A stretch of DNA of 64,000 nt from Haberlea rhodopensis (GCA_907163345.1 CAJQUN010000172.1:62001-126000), one strand, 5' to 3'; shown: positions 23,342-36,137, counted from the first letter of the stretch. Numbers and translations are program-made. Notes: a model not told the origin generated them from the sequence alone.

Positions 23342-25457
23342 TGTAACACCCGTAAAGATTAATAGAAGTATTTACTAACCCGTAAAGATTAAGAGAAGTA
23401 ATTAATGATCTTAAAAAAAATGGACATAGTAAATAATTATAATAAGAAGAATAAAATAAATTCATCACCATATTTGAGCATTCCAGACAAATGTTAGTAC
23501 TTATCTTCAATTGCAATATTTTGACACGATAGCCATTTATCTTTTCCATGAAGACACGATAGCTACTGAGGGGAAAAGGACAGACTATTTCTCCATAACC
23601 AGTTTCAAAATTTTTAAATTTGTTAACTGTATGGACATAGAAACCTCTGTACCGCTAGTTTGAATTTGAGGTATGTTTCACCTGATATTTTTCCACAAGT
23701 TATTCACGTGTTTCACGGTTCGAATTATTTTAGATTTGCTACGGTACATGAATACGTTAGAAGTGCCTGTTCTTATTTGAGTAGACCATAGTTGTTTATT
23801 AATTAAAGCTTTAAATCTTACATTCGAAGCTTATGGTTTGTTCTCGTTGATAATGACTTTTCTATTTAAAATTTCTTTTGTTATAAACTATTTGTGAGTA
23901 AGATGGAGTAGTAGCATGTTATTTCCACATAGGGCATTATATTCCTACATAAGAGTAAAATAAATAGGAACTTGTGTCTGTTGTATTTGTTGAAACGGAT
24001 TAAGACTGGATATTTGATTAAGCACTACAACAACTTTACACTTGTATTTAAAAAAATAACAAACATGGAGATGCGCTTGTTGCATCTTGATATAGAAGAT
24101 TTGGAAATATATAAAAATTTCAATTGAAATGAATTATACAGAAATTGGGGTGAATAGAAATGGTGTATCAAAAATATATTCATATATTATATTATAGTTA
24201 AATAGGATTGTTGAATAAGATAAATTAGTCAGTTATTGATTTTGGATTTTGGAATTTATTTTGGAAATACTATATTTATTTCTGATGTGAGCAGATAGTA
24301 GCAGCGGAAGTCGGGTGGGAAGTCGAATATTATAATCTTTTTATTCCACTATTCAGGTACGTTCTATCGTAAGAATAGCAGTAAATTATTCTTGAGTAAA
24401 CATATAAATTGAATATCAAGAATTGAGAAGATTTGAGAATATGTGATGAATTGATGAGTTGAGATATGAGATGAGATAGGATGATGATGCGAATATTGTT
24501 GTATATTATTTATATGAATTGATGATTGGATAATGTTATAATGTGGTTGATGTGGACTGATGAGTCCAGGATTTGGGTCAGTGGATGAAATTTCTGGTCC
24601 TGATATCATATATATGGGTGATATGGACTGACGAGTCCTTGATATAGGCCAGTGGATGACATATCTGGTCTGATGATAGTGAATGCATTGCGATGCATTT
24701 CATATATAGATGATGAGATGATATGATGTAATATTGGACATCGTTTTTATATTATATTCTTGTTGTCTTGGTTGATATGATTAGTTCCGAGGTAACGGAA
24801 CAATGTATTATTATTTGTTAAACTGTTGAATTATATTGATGAGATGTTTACGATCTGTATAATCTCTGTTGGTATTTTGATAAGAACGTACTGGGCGTTA
24901 GCTCACCCTTTTATGGGTTTTGTTTTTCAGGTGACAGAACTGGTACTAGTGGACGGGGTCAGAGTTAGACTGACGACGGGATATAGGGTAGAGCCCACTA
25001 GTTTCTAGTGTTTGATATTACTGTACAAATATACTTTTGATGTCCAATAGGTTTAAGAGATTTTCTGTTTATGTTTATGGTTTAAGAGATTGTATGCTTC
25101 GGTCTATGTTTGTGTTTATGTAATATTGATCAGCATCTCGATCAGGTATGTCAAATTTTATTTATGATGGAAAGTAATTACTTTGGCGATAGTGGGCCTG
25201 TCATCATTTGCTTAGGATTGTGATGCTGGATTTTGATATTTATAGTCGAGATGCTGTCTGTTTGTTGTTTGATTTAAATAAATTCCGGCTCAAATATATT
25301 TATACATCATCAAGTGGTCAGTCATGGTTTTAGGAGGGCCCAATGTGTCTGGTTAATATTTGTTTTAAAAAAAATTAGCCGGAATATTATTGATTATTGA
25401 TCGCGATTAAAGGTATTAATTGCATGTTAATGTGAGGTTAAATCCCGGGGCCCTACA
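23342..25457 (+). mobile_element. Solo LTR G (2,116 bp), TSD TTTAG
   Basis: Starts TGTAACACCCGTAAAG and ends GGGGCCCTACA. Flanks TTTAG at 23337-23341 and 25458-25462 are identical. No coding domain is present. The TGTAACACCC start is typical of gypsy LTRs. Two copies of a ~60-bp block (ggactgatgagtcc..., ggactgacgagtcc...) lie at 24554-24680. Removing the LTR makes the RT sequence of element F continuous. Confidence 0.93.
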
Positions 25458-25462
25458 TTTAG

Positions 25463-26291
25463 CATCACTCATGTTGAACCTGTTCAACACACGGTTGATA
25501 TACTCCGCATGAGATAACTGCAAAGTACCGTTTTGCTTATCTCTGGAGATCCGCATCCCAAGAATCTATTTAGCTGGACCTAGATCTTTCATGTCAAACT
25601 CATTTGACAGTTGCATCTTCAACTTCTTGATCTCGTCCATGTCTGGTCCTGCTACCAACATATCATCGACATAAAGTAGTAAGATGATATAACTGGACTC
25701 ATGCTTCTTATAGTAGCAACAATGGTCAGCATTACACTAATGGAATCCTTGCCGCTGCATGAAACCATCGAATTTCTTATACCATTGCCGAGGGGCTTGT
25801 TTTAGACCTTACAAGCTCCTCTGAATCCTACAAACAAGATTTTCCCTTCAAATATCTGAGAGTCCTTCTGGTTGTTGCATGTAGATCTCTTCATCCACAA
25901 CCCCGTGGAGAAAAGCAGTTTTCACGTCCAGTTGTGCCAGGAGTAGTCCTTGAGCAGCAACAATGTTCAACGCTGACCAAATAGTGGTTAGCTTCACTAC
26001 TGGTGAAAAAATATCGGTGTAATCAGTTACTTCTTTCTCTTGGAAACCTTTGAATACTAACCTGACCTTGAATCTTCTTGATCCATCATTTTCTTCCTTC
26101 ACACAATGCACCCATTTGTTGTGAAGGGCTTTCTGTCCTTTTGGTAGCTTTGTAAGCTCCCAAGTCTTGTTGGAAATAAGAGAGTGCATTTCATCTTTCA
26201 TTGCATTCTCCCACTTGCCAGCATCATCTGCCTGACATGCTTCCTCGTAGCATTCATGCTCTCCACCATCTGTAAGTAACAGATAATTCAT
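25463..26291 (-). pseudogene. Element F reverse transcriptase
   Basis: Minus strand: NAMKDEMHSLISNKTWEL and NKWVHCVKEENDGSRRFKVR at the RT start, then LAQLDVKTAFLHGVVDEEIY, QQPEGL, and (beyond a shift near 25848) YIILLLYVDDMLVAG with the intact YVDD catalytic box near 25660. It belongs to the same frame family as the RNase H fragment at 22590-23336. Confidence 0.92.
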
Positions 26292-26345
26292 ATACCTTCT
26301 GTTTGGTATATGAGGCCGATATGATCTTCTCAGTACAGGATAACT

Positions 26346-27507
26346 CTAGTCCCGCGGTTCGTCAGACTGCTCTCCACTACTCTGCGCTCCAAGTTCCTCA
26401 TCTAAAATCACATCTTGATGTGGTGCTATACTGTTGTCTGGCACTTCATCCTGCTCAACATAGACAGGATCACTCATTGACTCACGAGTGGTCGTTGTGT
26501 GTCTGTCTTTGTACATAACCCTTTCGTTGAAGATAACATTCCTGCTGTGGATTATCTTCTTGTTCTCATCATCCCAAATTCGATAGCCAAAATCATCATT
26601 GCCATAACCGATGAAGGTGCATTTCTGGGATTTGGGATCAAGCTTACTATTGCTTTGATTGCTGATATGTACATATACAACACAACCGAAGACTTTAAGG
26701 TGTGAGAGTTTTACTTCTTTTCCGCTCCATACTTCTTCGGGTATCATGTGCTCTAATGGAACCGATGGCTGCTTTGTTGATTGCTTCTGCCCAGAATTGG
26801 TAGACCTGATTGCATACGCATACTCGGACTCTTTCAGTCAACGTTCGGTTCATACGCTCAGCTATATCATTGAGTTGAGACATACTTGGCACGGTTTTCT
26901 CCATTCGGACCCCGTACTCAAAGCAGAATTTCTTGAATCTGGTGGCTGTGTATTCACCACTATTGTCGGTTTTGATACATTTGATCTTAAGACTTGTCTC
27001 ATTTTCAACCATAGCTTTCCATCTTTTGAAAGTATCAAATACTTCAGACTTCTGCATTAGAAGGTAAACCCACACCTTCCGAGAGTTATTATCAATAAAT
27101 GTCACGAAGTGATATTTTCCACCAATGGATGAGATAGTCATTGGTCCCCAAACATAAGAGTGAACGAGTTCCATTCTTTCCTTCTTCGGTGTTCTGCCAC
27201 TTGTCTGAAAACTGACCATCTTTTGCTTGACATATATGCAATATTCACACATGCTAATTTCTATTGACATGAGGTTTGGTAGTTTTCCTTTGGAATGCAT
27301 AATCTTCATTCCTTTCTCACTCATGTGGCTGAGTCTCTGGTACCACATGCTTGCATTTTCGTTGCTAGCTGCAACTGCAATTGAACAACAATCGCTTGGT
27401 GTCATGTAAAGAGTATCACTCTTTTTGCCTCGTGCAACTATCATTGCACCTTTTGAAATTTTCCAATCATCAGTATGAAAGGTCATGGTGTAGCCTTCAT
27501 TGGCCAA
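26346..27507 (-). pseudogene. Element F integrase
   Basis: The pre-integrase zinc motif region (MWYQRLSHMSEKGMKIM...CEYCIYVKQ) is followed by the core: HSYVWGP (usually HTDVWGP, so the first catalytic Asp is lost), IDNNSRKVWVY, IKTDNSGEY and NDIAERMNRTL. The C-terminal part is at 26346-26747 (HLKVFGCVVYVHI, KCTFIGYG, IIHSRNVIFNE). The missing Asp and a frame break near 26700 make it inactive. Confidence 0.9.
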
Positions 27508-27761
27508 CTGCCTACTGAGATTAAGTTTTTTCTCAGGTCAGGAACATGTCTAACATTCTTTAGCTCACATGTAGACCCGTTTAACTTAATTTTCACTACA
27601 CCTTTACCAACAATGTCACAAGGTTGGTCATCACAAAGATATACTTTGCCAAGATTTTTGGACACATATTTGTTCAAGAGCTCTTTATGTGAAGTCGCAT
27701 GAAACGATGCTCCAGAATCTAACATCCAAAATTCCTTTTTGCTCTCCAAGGAACATATCAA
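27483..27761 (-). pseudogene. Element F protease
   Basis: FWMLDSGASFHAT holds the aspartic protease DSG triad. The following VYLCDDQPCDIVGKG and LKNVRHVPDLRKNLISVG are standard copia wording. It overlaps the integrase frame start by 25 bp in another frame. Confidence 0.88.
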
Positions 27762-27845
27762 TATATCATCTTGTTCTGAGGTTGCAGTAACATTTGCTTA
27801 TGCCTTCTCCTCTTTACATTGATTTTTATAATCAACACTCAATAG

Positions 27846-28432
27846 TCATTGAGTTTTGGGAATTATGAGGATTCCTGGATTTGGACCTCCTGTCCTTGAT
27901 CTTCCTCGGTGGTTTGATCTGCCTCGTCCATTTCCTCTGGTTCTTCCTCTTGATTCAGTAGACAAAGCTGAAGAGGATGTCTCACTTGAATCTCTCCTTC
28001 GGATTTCTTCGCTAAGGACAAGATCACGAACATCATCAAATTTCAACTTATTGCTTCCTGGTGAGCTACTCACTGCTGTGACTGTAGCATTCCAACTTTC
28101 TGGTAGAGAGGACAAAAGTATCAATGCTCGTACTTCATCATCAAATTCAATTTCAACCAAACTCAGTTGGGTTGTGATCGTATTAAGCTCATTGAGATGC
28201 TGAGCCGTCGATGCGCCTTCTGTCATCCGTAAGTTGAACAGTCGCCTCATCAAGTGCATTTTATTTGAGACCGACAACTTTTCGTACATACTGGTGAGAG
28301 ACTTAATAAGATCTGCCGTGATTTTTTCTTTTGCAATATTGAAAGCAACATTGCGGGATAATGTTAATATGATAACTCCAAGAGCTTGTAGGCCAAGAAT
28401 TTTTCAATCTCGATCCGACATTGTTTCTGGTT
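27846..28432 (-). pseudogene. Element F gag, 3' part
   Basis: Copia gag wording on the minus strand: MYEKLSVSNKMHLMRRLFNL, GASTAQHLNELNTI, VRALILLSSLPESW, followed by an RG-rich tail (SRGRTRGNGRGRSNHRGR). A stop near 28400 replaces the Trp usually found before the 'KALGVI' block. The 5' part of gag lies at 35322-35445, on the other side of element D. Confidence 0.85.
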
Positions 28433-29713
28433 TGTCGGAATCGAAGAGGGGGGTGAATGAGATTCCTTGGCTACTTTAGTTTTTAAAATGAGTTTGCAAA
28501 ATAAAAGAGTTTGCGCTTGCGGAAGGCTTAAGTCAATCGATAAATAAATAAAATAAAGAAGTAAATAAATAAATAAATGCGTAATGTAATAAAGCGGTAA
28601 ATGACACAAGGATTTGTTATAGAAGTTCGGCGATGAGTCACCTACGTCTCCTCTTCCCGGTTTGAAAACCTTTAACCGAGGTTCCACTAGAATGAAAAAG
28701 ATCTTGGCCTTAAGGGCTCCAAGTTCGCCACAACACACTCTTCCCGAGTACACAAAGCTCTTCCCGAGCACAACACTCTTCATGAGTCTTCTTGGCCTTA
28801 AGGGCTCCAAGGATAGCCACACACAACTCTTCCCGAGTTACCAACACTCTTCACGAGTCTTCTTGGCCTTAAGGGCTCCATGGATAGCCACAACACATGC
28901 ACCAACTTTACTTGTTGATGACTTTACAATTTCTAACTTGCTTTGGTGTTGGAGGACCTTACAATAACTCAACAAACACCTTCACGGTGTACCAACACGA
29001 AGAAAACAAGACTCTATCAAAAGAGAAGAATTACAAGCTCCAATACAACACAAATGTAAAGAGATTGCAATGCTATAAGAAATTTGAATTAGCAAAGCTT
29101 TGTAGAAGTTTGTAGGCTTGTTTCTTGTCTTCAAAATGCTCCAAAGCATCAATATTTATAGTGTAGGAGGCCCCCTAGGCTCCTACTAGCCGTTGCTACA
29201 CAAAGGCTGAAATCACTCCTCGATCGCTGGCGATACCATCGCCGTGCCCCAACGGTCAGCATAAATCACGCATCGCCTCAGGCGATGTCCCGATCACCTC
29301 AAGCGATCTAAACCAAAAACCAATGCCGTAGCCTCAGCAGCTTAAAATCTTCCATCGCCTCAGGCGAAGTCCACATCGTCTCAGGCGTTCAAAGCATCGC
29401 CTCAGGCGATCAGCCCATCGCTTCGGGCGAACTCCCCCTGCACTCAAGCCTCGGCGTCGTCTCTGTCGATGTGCGTGGCGATACCTTCCTGGCAGCCATC
29501 ACCTGGGGCGATGATCACCATCGCCTGGGGCGATCCATGCCATATTGTGCACACTTGATTTTCTTCAATCAATCCACTTTTTAATCAATTAACATGTTCA
29601 CTAAGTAGACACGTTAGTATAACAAACACAAGTTTTGTTGATCATCAAAACTCAAAAAATAATCCGGAGATAAATTAAAGCATTAAACACAACCATGCGT
29701 TTAAGGCTCAACA
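28433..29713 (-). mobile_element. 3' LTR of element D (1,281 bp)
   Basis: Plus-strand ends are tgtcggaatcgaag and taaggctcaaca, followed by atccccccctttttgatgatc, the complement of an aaaaaggggggg PPT. Between 29213 and 29540 it carries a dense set of tcgcctcaggcgat palindromes. Confidence 0.9.
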
Positions 29714-30095
29714 ATCCCCCCCTTTTTGATGATCACAAAACTTGATAAACTTGAATATGTAATATGCATGAAATGTGAGTAAACATGACTCCCCCTTAAC
29801 AATTGCATAGCACATACAAGATACACAAGTAAAGCATAAAGCAAATAACTCTCCCCCTCAAACCATGCATACACAAGCTCTCCCCCTTAAACTATGCATG
29901 TATTAAGTTTCAAGTTTATCACAAAATTCTCCCCCTTTTTGTGATAATCAAAAAGCACAAAATTTAAATAAACATAGCTCAAATATATGTTGCCACATAG
30001 CCATATTTTAACAATTTACTCATGTTCCTCATCAAGCATGTAATAAGCATAACAAGCCTAAGATTAAATCATTGAGAGGAACCACAAACATGCGT
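29714..30095 (-). other. Element D 3' UTR, copy 1
   Basis: Non-coding, with several ctcccccttt blocks (PPT-like on the minus strand). It repeats, with small changes, at 31733-32120. It ends abruptly where LTR sequence resumes (gctttttaaaatgag). Confidence 0.8.
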
Positions 30096-31732
30096 TTAGC
30101 TTTTTAAAATGAGTTTGCAAAGTAAAAGAGTTTGCGCTTGCGGAAGGCTTAAGTCAATCGATAAATAAAAGAAATAAAGACGTAAACAAATAAATAAATG
30201 CGTAATGTAATAAAGCGGTAAATAACAAGGATATTTGTTATAGAAGTTCGGCGATGAATCGCCTACGTCTCCTCTTCCAGGTTAGATAACCTCCAACCGA
30301 GGTTCCACTAGAACAAATGGTCTTGGCCTTGAGGGCTCCAAGTTAGCCACAATACAACTCTTCCCGAGTTCACAAAGCTTTTCCCGAGCACAATACTCTT
30401 CACGAGTACACAAAGCTCTTCACGAGCTACCAACACTCTTCACGAGTCTTCTTGGCCTTAAGGGCTCCAAGGATAGCCACAACACATGCACCAACTTTAC
30501 TTGTTGATGACTTTACAATTTCCAACTCGCTTTGGTGTTGGAGGACCTTTACAATAAACTCAACAAAACACCTTCACGGTGTACTCACACGAAGACAACA
30601 AGACTCTAACAAAAAGAATGAGTTACAAACTCCAATACAACAACAATGTATGGAGATTGCAAAGCTATTTAAAAATTGAATGAGCAAAGCTTTGTAGAAG
30701 TTTGTAGGCTTGTTTCTTGTCTTCAAAATGCTCCAAATCATCAATATTTATAGTGTAGGAGGCCCCCAAAGCTCCTACTAGCCGTTGCTACACATAAGGC
30801 TTGAATCACGCATGCATCGCCTCGGCCATCGCCTCGGGCGATCTCCATCGCCACGTTCTAACGTTCAAATCTGGCCCAGATCGCCTGGGGCGATCTGGAT
30901 CGCCTGGCGCGCGGCGTGCCATCGCCTGGGTCGATGGTGCGCGCAGCGTGCACGCATGGCTCGGATCGCCTGAGGTGATGGCCCAGATCGCCTGAGGTGA
31001 TCTGCCAGATTTCAACACTCTCAAACTTTGCACTATTAGACCATCGTAAGCTCATTTCAGGGAAACGTGGTAAACATGAAAGTTGTAGATCTTCATCTTA
31101 TCTAGGTGTGGACAACATTTCATTGCATTTCATTAAGTTATGAAGAAGTTACGCCCAAAATGCGACAGCCGCTCAAACCTTGCCACAATCTGCACTTGTT
31201 ATGACTTCCATGCCATTTTGCTCCATGATGCAATCCGAATTGGACTGAGATGTTTGAATATGAAATCTAGAATATTGAGTTGTATTTCCAACCTCTTTGG
31301 ATTCACATTATTCGGAGCATTGAGCCAAGAGATATAATCAAAATATTGCACTGCGCTCCAATTGGCTTCTGTACGAATTTGCCCACCAACGGACCATTGG
31401 TTTGTGGGTCTTCATCCCATCATAAGAAATTGTTCCAACATCATTCCACACATGTTGAACACTTAAATTGGTTGTTCATAGATGTCATTCCTTCTCGTCC
31501 AAGCTCAATAGATTCCTTGATAAAAATCATCGCTTGTCCTATGAACTCGCATATGTTATTGTATAACTTGGGTTCTCTTCCATTGGTCTTCCCAACCAAT
31601 TTATCAATCTAACCATGTACACTAAGTAGACATATTAGTACAACAAATGCAAGTTTTGTTGATCATCAAAACCCATAAATAATTCGGAGATAAATTAAGC
31701 ATTAAACTCAACAATGTGTTTAAGGCTCAACA
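30096..31732 (-). mobile_element. Extra, internal LTR of element D (1,637 bp)
   Basis: It starts ~45 bp inside the LTR (gctttttaaaatgagtttgc) and ends at the usual taaggctcaaca. From ~31040 to ~31610 it holds ~570 bp not found in the flanking LTRs (around cgtggtaaacatgaaagttg), so it represents a different LTR subtype or contains an insertion. Confidence 0.82.
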
Positions 31733-32479
31733 ATCTCCCCCTTTTTGATGATCACAAAACTTGGTAAACTTGAATATGTAATTTGCATGAAAATGTGAGT
31801 AAACATGACTCCCCCTTAAAAATTTCATAGCACATACAAGATAACCAAGTAAAGCATTAAACAAATAACTCTCCCCCCCTCAAACCATGCATACAAAAGC
31901 TCTCCCCCTTAAACTATGCATGTATTAAGTTTCAAGTTTATCACAAAATTCTCCCCATTTTTGTGATAATCAAAAAGCACAACATTTAAATAAACATAGC
32001 TCAATTATATGTTGCCACATAGCCATATTTTAACAATTTACACATATGTTCCTCATCAAGCATGTAATAGTCATAACAAGCATAATATTAAATCATTTAG
32101 AGGAACAACAAACATGTGTTTAAGGCAATCAACAATGAATTCTAAGTGTTGCAAAGTGTGCACATGTTCTACCAAGAGTTCATGCACTTATGCCCAATAA
32201 ACATTAAAGTTCTCAAATCATCATTTGATAAAAATATTAATCACATAATTGCATATTTCCACATTGCATATTCAAATTTGAATTCAAGGCACATCAAGAT
32301 ATATATACCATAAAGAGATAAGCAAAAATCATGCATCAAAATAATTTATATGTGCATATGCTAAGGGGTAATGCATTTTACTACCAATGAATATTGAGCT
32401 TCATTATTTATTGGTCACATTTAATTTGTGCCAATGAAATTTTGAATTGCTCTTTTAAATGCATAAAATAATTTTACCT
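31733..32479 (-). other. Element D 3' UTR, copy 2
   Basis: Its first ~370 bp duplicate 29714-30095. The remainder to 32479 is AT-rich and joins directly to the C-terminal gag sequence, which marks the pol deletion point near 32480. Confidence 0.75.
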
Positions 32480-34008
32480 TCAATGACAAGAGTGCATTCT
32501 TGTCATTGGTCCTATGCCTCGTGCTTCCTCTATTGAGGTGAATGAGATAATCTCCTCCTTTGAGTTGCTTGTGCCTTCATCCTCCATCCCATTGTTGTCC
32601 CTACAAAACAAATTAACAATAGGAGGATCTTTGGTACCCATTTGATTTTTGGGTCCTTGAGGATTAGCTTTCATTGGCGCCTTTGGAATCCATTTCTACC
32701 TCTTGTTAGGTTGGTATTGGATTTTGGCAAACCTACATTTGTTTTTAGATTTGCTTGAGAAGCCTAACCCGGCTTTATCAAAGCTACAACGTTGCAAGCC
32801 AATCAATTCATTCATCTTTAGACTACTATCACTAAACTTGGCAAAAGATGTCTTTAAATCAAGCACTTGATTTTTCAAAATTATATTTTCTTCTTCATTC
32901 TTAGCCAAGTCTAGCTTAAGCAATTTGTTGTTCTTCTTGGTTTTACCAAGACAATCAATGAGTTCATTATAGGCATCTAATAATTCATCATAAGATGGTA
33001 CCTCATCATCATCCTCTTCATCTTCATCTCCAAGAGCCATTAGACAAAGATTTGTGGCTTCTTCTTCATCGGAGTCACTATCACTCCATGTGGCTATAAA
33101 GGCCTTCTTCTTGTCTTTGTCTTCATTCTTCTTCCTAGGACATTTGTTAGCATAATGACCTTTATCTTGACAATTATAACAAGTTACCTCTTGTTTGGAA
33201 TCATGTTTGGTGGCACTAGAGGTCTTTGGCTTGTTGTGTTTGTTGAAGAGTTTCTTGAACTTTCTAGTGAACAAGATCATCTCTTCATCATTATCTTCAT
33301 CCTCGGATTGATCTTTCCTTCCAACCAAGGCTATCCCATTTCTTTTGGATCTATCTTCCTCCTTTATTTCTTTCCTTGTTGACACTTCAAGCTCATGAGT
33401 CACCAATGTGCCATGAAGTTCATCAAGGTCATAGGATGCACTTTCTCCTTTGTTTGATTCGATAATGGCCGTCCTCTTTGCATCCTACTCCTTTGGCAAG
33501 GCTCTTAGAGCTCTTCTCCATATTTGTTTTGGAGGATACTTCTCTCCAAGTTGGGCAAGCTCGTTTATGATTTGGGTGAGCCTTCTAAACATTGAATCAA
33601 CCTCTTCTCCGGACTCAATAGATCAATCTTGGTCTCCTTCACTTGATTAGTGCCTTCATGACAAATTTGTAATTTGTCCCATATCTCCTTTGCGGTTGAA
33701 CACATTGAGATCCGACTGTACTCCTTCATATCTAAAGCACAATGTAAAATATTAATAGCTTTAGCATTTTACGAAATTAAAATCATGCCCGCTCTTGTGA
33801 AGTCGTCCATTTCTTTGGGAACACTTATTCCCCCAACTTCCTTTAAAGGAATGTGTGGACCTTTCACAATGATCTTCCATAGGTCATAATCTACGGATTG
33901 GATGTATAGAGATATTCTATTCTTCCAATAACCGTAATTATCACCCGTGAAGAGCGGAGGCCTATTTGTCGATTGACCTTGAGCAAACTCATTTGCTAGA
34001 TTAGCCAT
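32480..34008 (-). pseudogene. Element D gag remnant
   Basis: The start ATG at 34008 opens MANLANEFAQGQSTNR, the same start as gag of element E. A CAA-to-TAA change creates a stop near 33770, and a ~36-bp deletion lies near 33620. One CCHC knuckle is kept (CYNCQDKGHYANKC, ~33140-33190). The second, present in E, is deleted between SSKSK and NKCRF near 32750. The tail (GPKNQMGTKDPPIVNLFC) stops at the pol deletion. Confidence 0.9.
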
Positions 34009-34040
34009 ATAAAAATTTTGATTTAAAAACAAAAATCAAA

Positions 34041-34055
34041 TGGCTCTGATACCAC
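34041..34055 (-). other. Primer-binding site of element D
   Basis: Minus strand gtggtatcagagcca lies next to the LTR end TTCCAACA. It matches the initiator-Met tRNA and sets the polarity of D as minus. Confidence 0.88.
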
Positions 34056-34056
34056 T

Positions 34057-35316
34057 TGTTGGAATCGAAGAGGGGGGGTGAATGAGATTCCTTGGCTACT
34101 TTAGCTTTTTAAAATGAGTTTGCAAAATAAAAGAGTTTGCGCTTGCGGAAGGATTAAGTCAATCGATAAATAAATAAAATAAAGAAGTAAATAAATAAAT
34201 AAAATATAGAAGTTCGGCGATGAATCGCCTACGTCTCCTCTTCCCGGTTAGAAAACCTTTAACCGAGGTTCCACTAGAACGAAAAAGATCTTGGCCTTAA
34301 AGGCTCCAAGTTAGCCACAACACACTCTTCCCGAGTACACAAAGCTCTTCCCGAGCACAACACTCTTCACAAGTCTTCTTGGCCTTAAGGGCTCCAATGA
34401 TAGTCACACACAACTCTTCCCGAGTTACCAACACTCTTCACGAGTCTTCTTGGCCTTAAGGGCTCCAAGGATAGCCACAACACATGCACCAACTTTACTT
34501 GTTGATGAATTTACAATTTCCAACTTGTTTTGGTGTTGGAGGACCTTACAATAACTCAACAAACACCTTCACGGTGTACTAACACGAAGAAAACAAGACT
34601 CTATCAAAAGAGAAGAATTACAAGCTCCAATTCAACACAAATGTATGGAGATCGCAATGCTATAAGAAATTTGAATTAGCAAAGCTTTGTAGAAGTTTGT
34701 AGGCTTGTTTCTTGTCTTCAAAATGCTCCAAAGCATCAATATTTATAGTGTAGGAGGCCTCTAGACTCCTACTAGCCGTTGGTACACAAAAGGCTGAAAT
34801 CACTCCTCGATCACCTCAGCCATCGCCTCGGGCGATCACCATCGCCGCGCCCCAACGGTCAGCATAAATCATGCATCGCCTCAGGCGATGTCCCGATCGC
34901 CTCAGGCGATCTAAACCAACAACCAATGCCGTAGCCTCAGCAGCTTAAAATCTTCCATCGCCTCAGGCGAAGTCCACATCGCCTCAGGCGTTCAAAGCAT
35001 CCCCTCAGGCGATCAGCCCATCGCTTCGGGCGAACTCCCCCTGCACGCGAGCCTCGGCATCGCCTCTGTCGATGTGCGTGGCGATGCCTTCCTGGCAGCC
35101 ATCGCCTGGGGCGATGATCACCATCGCCTGGGGCGATCCAGGCCAGATTGTGCACACTTGATTTTCTTCAATCAATCCACTTTTTAATCAATTAACTTGT
35201 TCACTAAGTAGACACATTAGTATAACAAACACAAGTTTTGTTGATCATCAAAACTCAAAAAATAATCCGGAGATAAATTAAAGCATTAAACACGACCATG
35301 CGTTTAAGGCTCAACA
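34057..35316 (-). mobile_element. 5' LTR of element D (1,260 bp)
   Basis: Very close to the 3' LTR at 28433-29713 over most of its length. It lacks ~21 bp near 34201 (the aatgcgtaatg segment) and carries the same tcgcctcaggcgat cluster at 34800-35150. The TATA-like tatttatagtgtagg is shared by all three LTRs. Confidence 0.9.
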
Positions 35317-35321
35317 TGGTT

Positions 35322-35445
35322 TATTTTCTTCGAGAGGCTGATACAGATTTTTCTGATACAAATAGTCATTTATTTGCATTTTCCAGAATCCAAAAACTGC
35401 ACCATCGAACTTTTCTAGTTTTAGCTTCCCTTTGTCTGCGGCCAT
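35322..35445 (-). pseudogene. Element F gag, 5' part
   Basis: The start at 35445 gives MAADKGKLKLEKFDGAVFGF and continues WKMQINDYLYQKNLYQPL, the standard opening of Tork-type copia gag. Element D inserted after the ENKP codons. The sequence resumes at 28432. Confidence 0.88.
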
Positions 35446-35663
35446 TGCTCCTGATACTTTGATGAAATACCTGAATAGTACACACCAAGTAAGCTCACAG
35501 GAAAGAGAGAATATTGATCTTTCCTAGACAGAACTTTAAGCTTCCCAGGAAAATTGGTGGGGTCACACTGGTCCCACTTAAAATTCCGATTTTTTTCTAA
35601 GCATAACATCCTTAGTCAATATGTATTCACTTATCACAACAAAGCTCTACCCAACAAAATGAC

Positions 35664-35680
35664 CATGGCTCTAATACCAG
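35664..35680 (-). other. Primer-binding site of element F
   Basis: Minus strand ctggtattagagccatg, an initiator-Met-type site, next to the LTR end near 35682. Confidence 0.8.
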
Positions 35681-35681
35681 T

Positions 35682-36137
35682 TATTAGAGAACAATGTCTA
35701 TTGTCTTGTTCTTGCAGAAGTTGCAGGAGCTATAAGGGACGGGAAAAACAACGCACACACAAAAAAAGAGACAAAAATTTATGTGGTTCGGCAAAACCCG
35801 CCTACGTCCACGGAGCACACACACTTCACTATATCAAATATGAATGGATTACAAGAGAAGTACAAACTCACAACTCTCGGAGAAGGAGCAAACTCGCTCA
35901 ACTCAACTCAAACTCTCTCAATCACATTTTGCTTTCTCTCAAAGCTTACTAAACTTTTGATTTGTGTTGTGATACAAATGAGCAAATATCTTGCCTATTT
36001 ATAGGTGAAAACATGGTGTTAAACCAAGAAAAATCTTGGTGTGAAATCATAAAAAATTATGGTGTGAAATTATAACAATTTGATATGTTCAAACTTGGGC
36101 AACTTTGTGGACTTCAAAGTTGGCTCCCAATTGTGTA
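35682..36137 (-). mobile_element. 5' LTR of element F, outer end lost
   Basis: It matches 22045-22533 up to gctcccaattgtg, then passes into tatatatatagtgtgtgtg, so the outer ~45 bp of the LTR are missing. Confidence 0.82.

Larger units (their letters stand above)
28433..35316 (-). mobile_element. SIRE-like Ty1/copia element D, pol-deleted, three LTRs, TSD TGGTT
   Basis: The outer ends are TGT(T/C)GGAATCGAAG and GGCTCAACA on the plus strand. The 5-bp flanks TGGTT (28428-28432 and 35317-35321) are identical. It is inserted in the gag of element F. Inside are a 3' LTR, 3' UTR, a further LTR lacking its first ~45 bp, a second 3' UTR copy, and a gag remnant. Integrase, RT and RNase H are gone. 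It can only be a passenger. Confidence 0.93.
22045..36137 (-). mobile_element. Ty1/copia element F (Tork-like), decayed, with two nested insertions
   Basis: Minus-strand element with 5' LTR at 35682-36137 and 3' LTR at 22045-22533. It is split by solo LTR G inside RT and by element D inside gag. Without the insertions it would be about 5.1 kb, normal for copia. Order on the minus strand is gag, protease, integrase, RT, RNase H. Several stops and shifts show it is inactive. The 5' LTR has lost its outer U3 end at a TA/GT-rich stretch, so no TSD can be found. Confidence 0.88.

Noticed and set aside
24554..24610. Hammerhead-ribozyme-like core (ctgatgagtcc ... ggatgaaa) in solo LTR G, with a second similar block at 24629
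   Set aside because: Stem II can pair, but I could not find a matching stem I or III or a cleavage triplet in the right place, and the second copy has gaca where gaaa is needed. It is better explained as a duplicated LTR block.
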